Positions 33,301 through 42,341 of a stretch of 64,000 nt of DNA are shown in pieces. The DNA lies in the NCBI RefSeq assembly GCF_031845375.1, contig NZ_JAVREK010000020.1:56006-120005 (forward strand). Reading direction: 5' to 3'. The stretch is from Streptomonospora wellingtoniae. Lineage in GTDB: Bacteria > Actinomycetota > Actinomycetes > Streptosporangiales > Streptosporangiaceae. Every line of letters starts with the position of its first letter. Position 1 is the stretch's first letter. The notes beneath the pieces are model-generated. The model saw nothing but the letters and a program-made list of their open reading frames with translations, searched no databases and had not been told where the DNA came from. The translations under genes and the position numbers were made by a program.

Positions 33301-33367
33301 CCCGTCGATCTTGTAGCTATCGTGAAGGAAAACGATTTTCAGTGACGATAGCTACAAGATCAACGGG
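33301..33367. repeat. long palindromic repeat, copy 2
   Basis: Arms 33301-33325 and 33343-33367 pair over about 25 bp with two mismatches; the core GATCTTGTAGCTATCG is identical to copy 1 at 25374. The loop again closes with an A/T stem, here GAAAA/TTTTC instead of GGAAA/TTTCC. It sits in a divergent intergenic region, so it is not a simple terminator. Confidence 0.85.
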
Positions 33368-33474
33368 GAAGCCCGACTCCAACCGCGTGGCCGCCCGGTT
33401 GCCCAACGGCCCCTGGCGCCGGGCCCCGCGCAAAACGCTCGCAGCCCCGCAGACCGCGGCCGTATGATCGCGCC

Positions 33475-33930
33475 ATGGCCGAACTCAAGGACCGCCTCCA
33501 GACCGACCTCACCGCCGCGATGAAGGCGCGCGACGACGTCCGCACCCGCACACTGCGCAGCGTGCTCACCGCGATCTCCACCGAGGAGGTCTCCGGCCAG
33601 GCGGCGCGCGAGCTCCGCGATGAGGACGTCGTCCGCGTCATCACCCGTGAGGCCAAGAAGCGCCGCGAGGCCGCCGACGCGTTCGAGGAGGGCGGCCGCA
33701 CCGACCAGGCTGCGGCCGAGCGGGCCGAGAATGACGTGCTCGCCGACTACCTGCCCCGGCAACTCGCCGACGACGAGCTGCGCGACCTGGTCGCCGCCGT
33801 GATCGCCGAGACCGGCGCCGAGGGCCCCAAGGCCATGGGCCAGGTCATGAAGCAGGTGACTCCGCGGGTGGCCGGCCGTGCCGAGGGCGGCCGCGTCGCC
33901 GCCGAGGTCAAGCGCCAGCTCACCGCCTAG
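33475..33930 (+). CDS. GatB/YqeY domain protein
   Basis: 151 aa, starting LKDRLQTDLTAAMKARDDVRTRTLRSVLTAI, the typical YqeY N-terminus, with the tRNA amidotransferase-like helical tail at the C-terminus (PKAMGQVMKQVTPRVAGRAEGGRVAAEVKRQL). TATGAT ends 6 nt before the ATG without a Shine-Dalgarno, suggesting leaderless expression. Confidence 0.92.
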   Translation: MAELKDRLQTDLTAAMKARDDVRTRTLRSVLTAISTEEVSGQAARELRDEDVVRVITREAKKRREAADAFEEGGRTDQAAAERAENDVLADYLPRQLADDELRDLVAAVIAETGAEGPKAMGQVMKQVTPRVAGRAEGGRVAAEVKRQLTA

Positions 33931-33967
33931 TGCCGCACCGCATCGGCGGGCGGCTGCGCAGACGAGC

Positions 33968-34002
33968 GGGGGTGGCGGGCGAACGTGTCGCCCGCCACCC
34001 CC
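33968..34002. terminator. bidirectional terminator-like hairpin
   Basis: A perfect 15-bp stem (33968-33982 with 33988-34002, loop ACGTG) between the convergent yqeY-like and PBP genes. Confidence 0.75.
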
Positions 34003-34042
34003 CCCACCCCCGCGGCGTCGTCAGCGGCCGCGCCGCCGCCGG

Positions 34043-36421
34043 CTAGTCGTCCTGCCCGCGGCCCGGCGCGCCCTGGCCCCAGCCGGCCCAACCGCCGCCT
34101 CCGGCGTCCTCGCCGCCACCGCCGCTGCTCAGGAACACGTTGACCGTCGCGCCCTCGGGCAGTCCGGTTCCGGGCTCGGGGTTGACCGCACCGACGGAGT
34201 CCGCCGGCTGGTCGGACCGCACCTTTGTGGACGACAGGTTGGGCTCGAACCCGGCCGCCTCCAGTTCGCCGAGGGCCGCGTCGGCCGACAACCCCAGCAC
34301 GTCGGGGACGCCGCCGGTGTTGGCGGCCTCATCGGCGTTCTGGCCGTCCTCTTCGTCCTCCGGCTCGTGCTGGGGCTCGGAGGTGCTGCCGAACTGCGAC
34401 GGCGGAGACGCGAAGTCCTCGACGGGCAGCTCCTGGGTCGCCTCCTGCATGGTCTGCTGCCAGATCGGACCCGGGATCGTGGCGCCGTAGACCTGGGAGT
34501 AGTACCTGCCGCCGATGGTGACGCCGCGCAGCGGGTAGTTCTGCGGTCCGCGCGGGTCGCCGACGAACACCGTGCCGGCGAGGTTGGGCGTGAAACCGGC
34601 GAACCAGGCGCTGGCCGAACCGTCGGTCGTTCCGGTCTTCGCCGCCGCGGGCCGGCCGATGTCCAGCCCGGTGGTGGTGCCGCCCTTGAAGGTCTGCTGC
34701 AGCAGATAGCCGACGCCGTCGGCGACGTCCTTGCTGATGACCCGCTCGCACTCGGACTTGACGTCGATGGTCTTGCCCGCGTGCTCGTCGACGATCTTGT
34801 CGATCGCCTGCGGCTTGCAGTACGTACCGCGCGAGGCGAACGTGGCGTAGGCGGCGGCCATGGTCAGCGGGGAGACCTCCTCGCTGCCCAGGGTGAAGGA
34901 GTTGTTGGCCTGGGTCCGCGCGTTGTCGAAGGAGGTGCCGTCGGCCCGGTGGACGCCGAGCGTCTCGGCCATCCGGATGACGTTGCACAGCCCCACGTCC
35001 GCCTGAAGGCTGGCGAAGTAGGTGTTCACCGAGCCCTTGGTGCCGCTGACCATGTTGTTGGTGCTGCCGCCCTTGGTGTCGCCCGCGTTGCTGAGTGTCC
35101 ACGGAGCCAGGCGCCCGCCGCTGCAGTTGCGCTGGCCGGTGATGGTCGTGGTGTTGCCGGTGCTGTAGGAGGTGCTGAACTCCTTGCCGGCCTTGAGAGC
35201 CGCGGCGAGGGTGAAGGGCTTGAACGTCGACCCCGCCTGGAACCCCGTACTTCCGCCGTCGTTGGCGTCGACGGCGAAGTTGATCGACGTCTCGCCGAGG
35301 TTGGATTCGTCGGGTCCGTAGTTGCGGCTCTGGGCCATCGCCCGGATCGCCCCGCTGCCCGGGGCCATCAGGATCTCGGCCGCGACCTTGCGCGACTTGT
35401 TCTTGCGCGGCACCCACTCGTCGACGGCCTTCTGCGCCGCGTCCTGCATGTCCATGTCCAGCGTGGTGTGGATCTGCAGTCCGGCCGTGCGCAGCCAGCG
35501 GGCGCGCTCGGTCTCGGTTTCGCCGTAACGCTTGTTCTGCTCGATCTGCTGGACCACGTAGTCGCAGAAGAACGGCTGCTCACTGGGCATGCAGCCGTTA
35601 CTGGGACTGGTGATGTCCAGCCCGAGGTCGGCGGCCTTGGCCTCCTCGGCCTTCGCCTCGGAGATCCGCCCGGTGTCGGCCATGCGGTCCAGCACGACAT
35701 TGCGCCGGTTCTCGGCGGCATCGGGGTTGAGGCGGGGGTTGTACAGGTAGGGGTAGCGCACCGTTCCGGCGAGCGTGGCGGCCTGGGTGAGGTTCAGCTC
35801 GGAGGCGCTGACACCGAAGAAGTGCTGCGCGGCGGACTCGGCGCCGTAGGCCCCGTCGCCGAAGTAGGCGATGTTGAGGTAGCCCTCGAGGATCTCGTTC
35901 TTGGACATCCGCTGTTCCAGCGCGATGGCGTAGCGCAGCTCGCGGACCTTGCGGCCCAGCGTGGTCTCGCGGGCCTCCTCCTGCTCGGCCTGGCTGTCGG
36001 CGCTCTCGACGAGGACGTTCTTCACGTACTGCTGGGTGATGGAGGAGCCGCCCTCGACGTTGCCGCTGATGGTGCGGACGGCGGCGCGGAACGTGCCGGC
36101 GATGTCGATGCCGCCGTGCTCGTAGAACTTGGAGTCCTCCATCGCCACGATCGCCTCGCGCATGACCGGGGCCATGTCCTTGAAGCCGACCACTTCGCGG
36201 TTCTGGTCGTAGATCTCGGCGATGACCTCGCCGTCGCGGTCGTAGATGACCGAGCGCTCGGGAGGAGGAGGGGTCTCCAAGTCACCCGGCATGTTCAGGA
36301 ACCCGGTGGCGACGTTGCGTGCGGTGATACCGAGCCCGCCGACAGCGGGCAGCGCGAGTGCCGCTACGAGTACCCCGGCGACAACTCCGACGCCGACCAG
36401 TTGACCGATTTTCTGCAGCAT
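34043..36421 (-). CDS. bifunctional class A penicillin-binding protein with PASTA domain
   Basis: 792 aa from the ATG at 36421 (AGGGGA upstream); a GTG at 36436 is less likely. Order: N-terminal transmembrane segment, GT51 glycosyltransferase (EDSKFYEHGGIDI, GGSSITQQYVKN), transpeptidase with STFK, SVN and KTGTT motifs, then one PASTA repeat (GVPDVLGLSADAALGELEAA) and a Gly-rich tail. It polymerises and cross-links peptidoglycan at the outer membrane face. It is divergent from the wblA-type gene, the ponA2-whiB4 arrangement of mycobacteria. Confidence 0.95.
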   Translation of the reverse strand: MLQKIGQLVGVGVVAGVLVAALALPAVGGLGITARNVATGFLNMPGDLETPPPPERSVIYDRDGEVIAEIYDQNREVVGFKDMAPVMREAIVAMEDSKFYEHGGIDIAGTFRAAVRTISGNVEGGSSITQQYVKNVLVESADSQAEQEEARETTLGRKVRELRYAIALEQRMSKNEILEGYLNIAYFGDGAYGAESAAQHFFGVSASELNLTQAATLAGTVRYPYLYNPRLNPDAAENRRNVVLDRMADTGRISEAKAEEAKAADLGLDITSPSNGCMPSEQPFFCDYVVQQIEQNKRYGETETERARWLRTAGLQIHTTLDMDMQDAAQKAVDEWVPRKNKSRKVAAEILMAPGSGAIRAMAQSRNYGPDESNLGETSINFAVDANDGGSTGFQAGSTFKPFTLAAALKAGKEFSTSYSTGNTTTITGQRNCSGGRLAPWTLSNAGDTKGGSTNNMVSGTKGSVNTYFASLQADVGLCNVIRMAETLGVHRADGTSFDNARTQANNSFTLGSEEVSPLTMAAAYATFASRGTYCKPQAIDKIVDEHAGKTIDVKSECERVISKDVADGVGYLLQQTFKGGTTTGLDIGRPAAAKTGTTDGSASAWFAGFTPNLAGTVFVGDPRGPQNYPLRGVTIGGRYYSQVYGATIPGPIWQQTMQEATQELPVEDFASPPSQFGSTSEPQHEPEDEEDGQNADEAANTGGVPDVLGLSADAALGELEAAGFEPNLSSTKVRSDQPADSVGAVNPEPGTGLPEGATVNVFLSSGGGGEDAGGGGWAGWGQGAPGRGQDD

Positions 36422-36871
36422 TGTCCCCTGACCCACCCCCTAAGACTACGTGCGAACCGCGACGGGCGCCGCCGTCGATGTCCGTAGTTTCGGACGTTTC
36501 GGCGCACCGGCGGCACCGAGGCCGTTCTCCATTGTGGATGCCATACCGAGCAGTCGGAACCGGTGGTCGCCAGCCGCCCGCGCGGTGGATCTGATGGAGC
36601 GCCCGAACGCAATGACCCACCTGGGTTAGATCCGATATGAGCCTGCTGGGGCCTGGCGGACCACGTGCGCGAATCATAGGTTCTTCCGCAGCAATCAGGG
36701 GGACACGCAGAGCTTCTGACTCGTCGCTCTCCGCTACCAGGCTGCCTGCGCCCTGGGAAGCGGCCGCCGCGGGTCTTCCATGTGTCCCCCGCCCTCATTG
36801 CGACCGGAGTCGGCGACCGCGCCCGCCGGCTCTTTCGACGACCGCACATGCTGGACTTGGGAGTGGGAGAC
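36422..36871. other. divergent promoter region between PBP and wblA-type genes
   Basis: No convincing gene; short frames lack ribosome sites. AT-richer patches (for example around 36670-36690, with TAGGTT) are plausible -10 regions for the wblA side. Long leaders are typical of wblA-type genes. Confidence 0.5.
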
Positions 36872-37204
36872 ATGTGGATGCCGGGCTGGGCCGCACACGG
36901 CCTGTGCCGCGAGACCGACCCCGACGCGCTCTTCGTGCAGGGAGCCGCGCAGAACCGGGCCAAGCTCATCTGCCGGGGGTGCCCCGTGCGCACCGAGTGC
37001 TTGGCCGACGCACTGGACAACCGGATCGAGTTCGGCGTCTGGGGAGGGATGACCGAACGCGAGCGGCGGGCGCTGCTGCGCCGCAGGCCCGACGTCGCAT
37101 CGTGGGCGAAGCTGCTGCTCGACGCACGCCGCCGGTACCGCGAGCAGGGCGGCGCCGCCGATGACGGCGCCGGCCACGGCGAGCCCGGAGTCCGGGCGGG
37201 GTAG
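36872..37204 (+). CDS. wblA: WhiB-family regulator, WblA/WhiB4 type
   Basis: 110 aa from the ATG at 36872 (GGGAG upstream); an ATG at 36848 is possible. The four cluster cysteines are in GLCRETDP and CRGCPVRTEC, followed by LADALDNRIEFGVWGGMTERERRALLRRRP, the very conserved WblA/WhiB4 core. It is an iron-sulfur redox sensor that controls development in streptomycetes and oxidative response in mycobacteria. The neighbours (PASTA PBP, ArsA-like ATPases) confirm the orthology group. Confidence 0.92.
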   Translation: MWMPGWAAHGLCRETDPDALFVQGAAQNRAKLICRGCPVRTECLADALDNRIEFGVWGGMTERERRALLRRRPDVASWAKLLLDARRRYREQGGAADDGAGHGEPGVRAG

Positions 37205-37456
37205 CGGGACGGCAGGCGTACGCTGCCGCGCGAATCCGGCATCGGGCCGCCCGCCCCCTTCCGCGGTTTCACAAAGGCCGAGCACTGGACGGCCGGTTGG
37301 CTCCTGCCCGTCGCGCACGGCCTGCACCGGGTCCTGCTCGGTTCGAGCGCCGCCGCGCCCCCGACGGTGCGGCGGTGCGGCGATGCGGCGGCGCTCGTCC
37401 CGCTGCCCGCTGCGGTGGGGTCCCTAACGGGCGGATCGGCGCCGGTGGCCGAGATC

Positions 37457-38623
37457 TCAGCCGCGCCCCAGCGCGCGGCCGATCCCGGCCAGCCCGGCGA
37501 GGTCGTGCACATCCTCGGGACGGGCCGGCACCTCCGCCGAAGGAACGCCCGGGTGGGCGGCCGCCAGCCGCCCCATCAGCCACTGCTCGCGGTGCTGCAC
37601 CCGCGCGCGCTCGGCGTGCAGGCGCAGCGCCGCCGCGGCCAGATCGTGCTCGCCGGCGATTTCAAGCTCCGCAGCGGCAGTCGCGGCGGTCTGCTCGGGC
37701 AGGCCGCGGACCGCGGTGCGGTGCACCCGGTTGAGAACGATTCCGGCCAGGGGCATGCGGTCCTCGCGCAGCCGCTCGATGAAGAACTCCGCCTCCCGCA
37801 GCGCGTCGTCCTCGGGCGCCGCGACGACCACGAACCCGGTTCCGCGCGCCTGCAGCAGCCGGTAAGTGCGGTCCGCGCGCTCCTGGAACCCGCCGAAGAC
37901 AGCGTCGAACGCCGAGACGAAGCTCTGCACGTCCTTGAGGACCTGGGCGCCCACGATCTTGGCGATCACGCCCGTCACCATGCCCACCCCGGCGCCCAGC
38001 ACCTTGAACGCGCCGGTCGCCGGCGGAGCCCCCAGGATGCGGATGAGCCTGCTGTCGAGGAAGCGGCCCAGCCGCTCGGGTGCGTCCAGGAAGTCCAGCG
38101 CCGACCGGCTCGGCGGGGTGTCGACGACGATCAGGTCCCAGTCGCCCGACTGGCGCAGCTGCCCCAGCTTCTCCATCGCCATGTACTCCTGCGTGCCGGA
38201 GAAGCTGGAGGACAGCGACTGGTAGAAGGGATTGGCCAGGATCTGGCGCGCGCGCTCGGGGTCGGCGTGGGCCTCGACGATCTCGTCGAACGTGCGCTTC
38301 ATGTCGAGCATCATCGCGTGCAGCGACCCGGGACCCTCCGCGCCGAGCGTTGCGGACAGCTCGACCGGGCGCGGCGAGTTATCCAGTTCTCGCAGCCCCA
38401 TCGACTGCGCGAGCCGCCGGGCGGGGTCGACGGTGATGACCACCGCGTGGCGACCCAACTCGGCCGCGCGCACGCCCAGCGCCGCGGCGGTCGTGGTCTT
38501 GCCGACACCGCCGGAGCCGCAGCACACCACGATCCGGGTGTCGCCGTCCGACAGCAGAGCGTCGACGTCGAAGTCCGGCGCGGCCGTGCCGCGCGCCCGG
38601 CCGCCGGGCTCCTGTTCGCTCAT
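37457..38623 (-). CDS. ArsA/GET3-like ATPase, second of a pair
   Basis: 388 aa. P-loop GSGGVGKTT (residues about 35-43), the A-loop-like VVDTPPSRSALDFLD and switch ITVDPARRLAQSMGL. It corresponds to one half of the paired actinobacterial anion-transporting ATPases (Rv3679/Rv3680 type). Its ATG overlaps the stop of the first ATPase gene by ATGA, so the two are made together, probably as a heterodimer (inference). Confidence 0.88.
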   Translation of the reverse strand: MSEQEPGGRARGTAAPDFDVDALLSDGDTRIVVCCGSGGVGKTTTAAALGVRAAELGRHAVVITVDPARRLAQSMGLRELDNSPRPVELSATLGAEGPGSLHAMMLDMKRTFDEIVEAHADPERARQILANPFYQSLSSSFSGTQEYMAMEKLGQLRQSGDWDLIVVDTPPSRSALDFLDAPERLGRFLDSRLIRILGAPPATGAFKVLGAGVGMVTGVIAKIVGAQVLKDVQSFVSAFDAVFGGFQERADRTYRLLQARGTGFVVVAAPEDDALREAEFFIERLREDRMPLAGIVLNRVHRTAVRGLPEQTAATAAAELEIAGEHDLAAAALRLHAERARVQHREQWLMGRLAAAHPGVPSAEVPARPEDVHDLAGLAGIGRALGRG

Positions 38624-39639
38624 ACTCCCTGCTCCCGGAGGCGCTCGGCCAGGTCGTCCAGCTCCTCGGGACCCACTCCGCGGCTCAGCAGCGGGAGCTC
38701 CAGACGGGGCCGGTCGAGGCCGTCCAGGCGCGCGCGGATCCCGGACTCGCCGGCCACCCGCTGTGCATGCTCGGCCACTTCCTGGGCGAGGGTGCGCGCG
38801 GTCTCCTCGGCGTCCTCCAGCCCCGCCGCCTTGACGCCGCGCACCAGCGCCCCGGTGTCGAAGGAGCCTCCGGCGACCTCCCGCAGCACCGGCTCCGCGA
38901 AGAACGGCGGCCGCACCATGTTGATGATCAGCGAGCCCACGTTCAGCCCGGCCGCGCGGATCTCGCCGATGCCGTCGAGGGTCTCCTGCGCCGGCATCTC
39001 CTCCAGCACGGTCACGAAGTGCACGGCCGTGCGGGTCGAACGGAGGGTGGCCATGACCTTGTCGGCGTGGTTGCGGATCGGCCCCACCCGGGCCAGGCCC
39101 GCGACCTCGGCGTTGACGTTGAGGAACTGGGCGATCCTGCCGGTGGGCGGCGCGTCCACGACCACCGCGTCGTAGACGTGGCTCCTGCCGCCGGCGTCGC
39201 GGCCGCCGCGCCGCCGGTCGCCTTCGCGGCGCCGGACCGCCTCGGTGGCCTTGCCCGTCAGCAGCACGTCGCGCATGCCCGGGGCGATCGTGGTGGCGAA
39301 GTCGACCGCGCCGAAGCGGGTCAGCACCTGCCCGGCCCGCCGCATGCCGTAGAACATCTCCAGGTACTCCAGCAGGGCCGATTCGGCGTCGACCGCCAGC
39401 GCGCACACCCGGCCGCCCTCAGGCGCAGCGGCGATCGCACGCTCCTCGTAAGGCAGGGGGCGGGTGCCGAAGAGCCGCGCGATCCCTTGGCGCCCCTCGA
39501 CCTCGACCAGCAGTACCGTGCGTCCGCCGGCGGCCAGGGCCAGCGCGAGAGAGGCGGCCACGGTGGTCTTGCCGGTGCCTCCCTTGCCGGTGACGACATG
39601 GAGCCGGACGGCGTCCCCGTCGCGATCGCGTGCACTCAC
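38620..39639 (-). CDS. ArsA/GET3-like ATPase, first of a pair
   Basis: 339 aa from the GTG at 39639 (GAGGAG upstream); the longer open frame has an implausible Arg-rich N-terminus. Deviant Walker A GKGGTGKTT carries the extra Lys of the MinD/ArsA class; VVVDAPPTGRIAQFLNV is switch II. An Arg/Gly-rich insert (REGDRRRGGRDAGGRS) interrupts the region before it. It lies divergent from the DUF4177 gene. Confidence 0.88.
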   Translation of the reverse strand: MSARDRDGDAVRLHVVTGKGGTGKTTVAASLALALAAGGRTVLLVEVEGRQGIARLFGTRPLPYEERAIAAAPEGGRVCALAVDAESALLEYLEMFYGMRRAGQVLTRFGAVDFATTIAPGMRDVLLTGKATEAVRRREGDRRRGGRDAGGRSHVYDAVVVDAPPTGRIAQFLNVNAEVAGLARVGPIRNHADKVMATLRSTRTAVHFVTVLEEMPAQETLDGIGEIRAAGLNVGSLIINMVRPPFFAEPVLREVAGGSFDTGALVRGVKAAGLEDAEETARTLAQEVAEHAQRVAGESGIRARLDGLDRPRLELPLLSRGVGPEELDDLAERLREQGV

Positions 39640-39762
39640 TCCTCGGATTCTATGTTCCCGGTGGGCGCGGGTCGCGTGCGCGCCCGGCGGCGTGTGCGCG
39701 GAGCGCCGCGGGACCGTCGGGCGGCGGCCTGATCGGCGGGTCCGGAAAGTAAGGTGGCGGCT

Positions 39763-39936
39763 ATGACGAAGTGGGAGTACGCGACAGTGCCGCTGTTGTC
39801 GCACGCGACGAAGCAGATCCTGGACAACTGGGGGGAGGACGGCTGGGACCTGGTCTCAGTCATCCCCGGCCCGTCGGTCGACGGGGATCCCCGCAACCAG
39901 CAGATGGTGGCCTACATGAAGCGGGAGAAGGAGTGA
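39763..39936 (+). CDS. DUF4177 small protein
   Basis: 57 aa, beginning MTKWEYATVPLLSHATKQILDNWGEDGWDLVSVIPGP, the DUF4177 pattern. TAAGGT ends 7 nt before the ATG, without a Shine-Dalgarno. Its stop overlaps the ATG of the RidA gene (TGATG). The same pair flanks whiB4 in mycobacteria. Confidence 0.85.
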   Translation: MTKWEYATVPLLSHATKQILDNWGEDGWDLVSVIPGPSVDGDPRNQQMVAYMKREKE

Positions 39937-40397
39937 TGGCCACCCCCGAAGAGCGTCTGACCGGGCTGGGGCTCACCCTGCCCGACGTGGTGCCGCCCGT
40001 GGCCGCCTACCAGCCGGCGGTGCGCACCGGCGACCACGTCTACGTGTCCGGACAGGTGCCGCTGGTAGGCGGCAAGCCGGCCGGCACCGGGAAGGTCGGC
40101 GCCGAGGTGTCCCCGGAGCGGGCCAAGGAGCTGGCGGCGGTGTGCGCGCTGAACGCGATCGCCGCCGTCAAGGCCGAGGTCGGCGAGCTGTCGCGGGTGC
40201 GCCGGATCGTCAAGGTGGTCGGGTTCGTGGCCAGCGACCCGTCCTTCACCGGGCAGCCGCAGGTCGTCAACGGCGCCAGCGAACTGCTCGGAGAGGTCTT
40301 CGGCGAGGCCGGCACGCACGCCCGCAGCGCGGTCGGCGTTGCGGTGCTGCCGCTGGACGTGCCCGTCGAGGTGGAGATGATCGTCGAGGCCGGCTGA
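39936..40397 (+). CDS. RidA (YjgF/YER057c) family protein
   Basis: 153 aa. YVSGQVPLVGG, NAIAAVKAEVGELSRVRRIVKVVGFVAS and the terminal VEVEMIVEA are family motifs. RidA proteins deaminate reactive enamine/imine intermediates from PLP enzymes. This longer subgroup (about 150 aa) lacks the usual catalytic Arg context near the C-terminus, so activity is uncertain. Confidence 0.9.
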   Translation: MATPEERLTGLGLTLPDVVPPVAAYQPAVRTGDHVYVSGQVPLVGGKPAGTGKVGAEVSPERAKELAAVCALNAIAAVKAEVGELSRVRRIVKVVGFVASDPSFTGQPQVVNGASELLGEVFGEAGTHARSAVGVAVLPLDVPVEVEMIVEAG

Positions 40398-40453
40398 GGA
40401 CCGCGCCGGACGCGGTGGCGCTCGTTCGCCACGACGACGGGAGGACGACGGCC

Positions 40454-41257
40454 ATGACACGGGAGCACGACCGCTGCGGGGAGGCGGGCGCCGAAGCGCG
40501 TCCGTCCGCCACGGTGATGCTGCTGCGCGAGAGCGCCGCCGGCGGACCGGAGGTCTACCTGCTGCGGCGTGCGGCCACCATGCGGTTCGCTCCCGGCATG
40601 CACGTGTTCCCCGGTGGCGGGGTGGACGAGCGCGACACCGAGCCCGGCATCCGGTGGGCGGGTCCGCCGCCGGCCGAGTGGGCCGGGCGGCTGGGAGTAG
40701 CTGAGCCGATGGCGCGCGCCCTGGTCTGCGCCGCCGTGCGCGAGACCTTCGAGGAGTCGGGCGTGCTGCTGGCCGGCCCGCCCGCGGGCGGCGTGGTCGC
40801 CGACACGCGCGGCGCGGACTGGGAGGCCGACCGCACCGCGCTGGTCGGGCGCACGCTGTCGTTCACCGGATTCCTGGCGGACCGCGGCCTGATGCTGCGC
40901 AGCGACCTGCTGCGCGCCTGGTCGCGCTGGATCACCCCGCGGCGGGAGGCGCGGCGCTTCGACACCCGGTTCTTCGCCGCCGCCCTGCCCGCGGGCCAGC
41001 ACACCCGCGACGTGGGCGGCGAGGCCGACCGCGTCGCGTGGATGCGCCCTGCTGACGCCGTGGCCGCCTGGCAGCGCGGTGAACTGGAGATGCTGCCGCC
41101 GACCGTGACCACCTGCGCCGAGCTGGCCGAGTACGGGTCGCCGGCGGCCGCACTCGCGGCCCGGCGCGAGATCGTCCCCATCGAGCCCGCCATGCGCGAG
41201 ATCGGCGGCGAGCTGCGTTTCGTCGTGCCCGATGGCGTGCCCTACCCCCGGCGCTGA
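40454..41257 (+). CDS. Nudix hydrolase with split Nudix box (NUDT19-like)
   Basis: 267 aa. The Nudix motif is interrupted: MHVFPGGGVDERD at about residues 48-60 and, after an insert of about 35 residues, AAVRETFEESGVLL. A long insertion inside the box is known from NUDT19-type CoA/acyl-CoA diphosphatases. The substrate is not proven. It lies between the RidA and MBL genes. Confidence 0.87.
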   Translation: MTREHDRCGEAGAEARPSATVMLLRESAAGGPEVYLLRRAATMRFAPGMHVFPGGGVDERDTEPGIRWAGPPPAEWAGRLGVAEPMARALVCAAVRETFEESGVLLAGPPAGGVVADTRGADWEADRTALVGRTLSFTGFLADRGLMLRSDLLRAWSRWITPRREARRFDTRFFAAALPAGQHTRDVGGEADRVAWMRPADAVAAWQRGELEMLPPTVTTCAELAEYGSPAAALAARREIVPIEPAMREIGGELRFVVPDGVPYPRR

Positions 41258-41318
41258 GCCCTCTACTGCGAACCCCCCACCCCTGCCGGCGCCGCCCGGC
41301 GAGAGAGACTGAGGTGCG

Positions 41319-42125
41319 ATGAGGATCGACGGTTCCGGAACACTGCGCGCCAACTGCGTCCTATGCCCGAATCCCGGCCCGATGACGCTCGAAGGCACCA
41401 ACACCTGGGTCCTGCGCGAGCCGGGCGCGCGGGGCGTCATCGTGATCGATCCCGGCCCCCACGACGAGCGCCACCTGGAACGGGTGGCCCGCACGGTGCA
41501 GGAGCAGGGCGCCCAGGTCGCCGCGACGCTGCTGACCCACCACCACCCCGACCACAGCGAGGGCGCGCGCTACTTCGCCGAGCTGACGGGCGCGCCGGTG
41601 CACGCGGTCGAACCGGGAATGCGGATCGGCGGCGACGACCTCCCCGACGGCGAGGTGGTCGAGGTCGACGGGCTGGAGCTGCGCGTAGTGGCCGCGCCCG
41701 GCCACACCTCCGACTCGGTCTGCTTCCACCTGCCCGCCGACGACGTGGTGCTCACCGGCGACACGGTGCTGGGCAGCGGGACCACGATGCTCGCCGACGA
41801 CGGCCTCGCCGCCTATATGGACTCCCTGTACCGGCTGCGGAACCTGGCGGTCTCCACCGGCGTGCGGGCGCTGCTGCCCGGCCACGGGCCCATCTGCACC
41901 GAGCCGCTGGACCGGCTCACCGAGTACATCGACCACCGCGAGGCCCGGTTGTCCCAGGTCGCTGCGGCCGTCGCCGCGGGCGACAGCACGGCCGACGAGA
42001 TCGTCGCGCGGGTCTACGCGGGCATCGAGGAGGCGGTGGTCCCGGCCGCGCGCTCCTCGGTGCGGGCGCAGCTGCGGTACCTGGCCAAGCGCGGCGACAT
42101 CCCCGGCGAGCTCGGCGAGGCCTGA
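41319..42125 (+). CDS. MBL-fold metallohydrolase (LACTB2-like)
   Basis: 268 aa. Zinc-binding THHHPDHSEGA (HxHxDH) at about residues 73-83, the further ligands in APGHTSDSVCF and LTGDTVLG, and LLPGHGPI. The C-terminal helical domain matches LACTB2-type proteins, some of which are RNA endonucleases. A GAGG-like site precedes the ATG. Confidence 0.92.
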   Translation: MRIDGSGTLRANCVLCPNPGPMTLEGTNTWVLREPGARGVIVIDPGPHDERHLERVARTVQEQGAQVAATLLTHHHPDHSEGARYFAELTGAPVHAVEPGMRIGGDDLPDGEVVEVDGLELRVVAAPGHTSDSVCFHLPADDVVLTGDTVLGSGTTMLADDGLAAYMDSLYRLRNLAVSTGVRALLPGHGPICTEPLDRLTEYIDHREARLSQVAAAVAAGDSTADEIVARVYAGIEEAVVPAARSSVRAQLRYLAKRGDIPGELGEA

Positions 42126-42192
42126 GGGGGCTCCGGCGGGAGCGACGGCGGCGGCGCGCCGCCGCCCCCGGAACCGGTCGCCGCGCAGCCGA

Positions 42193-42217
42193 CGGGCCCG
42201 GCACATGGCCGGGCCCG
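42193..42217. terminator. terminator-like hairpin between MBL and crp genes
   Basis: CGGGCCCGGC / GCCGGGCCCG, perfect 10 bp with loop ACATG, between convergent genes. Confidence 0.6.
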
Positions 42218-42283
42218 GTGGTCGTTGCGGCGGCGCCGCGGGCGTCCGCGCTGCCGGCCGCCTCCTCGGTCTGCGGGGGGTCC

Positions 42284-42341
42284 GAGCGCGGTGTCAGCGC
42301 GCGCGCCGGTGCGAGCGCGGTGTCAGCGCGCGCGCCGACGC
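42284..42341. repeat. 29-bp tandem duplication at the 3' end of crp
   Basis: Two 29-bp units (42284-42312 and 42313-42341) share 25 identical bases. The second unit contains the crp stop codon and last codons, so the first is an untranslated copy of the gene end. Confidence 0.8.

Noticed and set aside
33878..36487. 869-aa open frame on the plus strand
   Set aside because: Antisense shadow of the penicillin-binding protein gene, with repetitive Gly/Val/Leu composition and no motif.
39640..39804. N-terminal extension of the first ArsA-like ATPase
   Set aside because: The extension is Arg/His/Pro-rich and unlike the family; a GTG with GAGGAG upstream starts the protein just before the P-loop.
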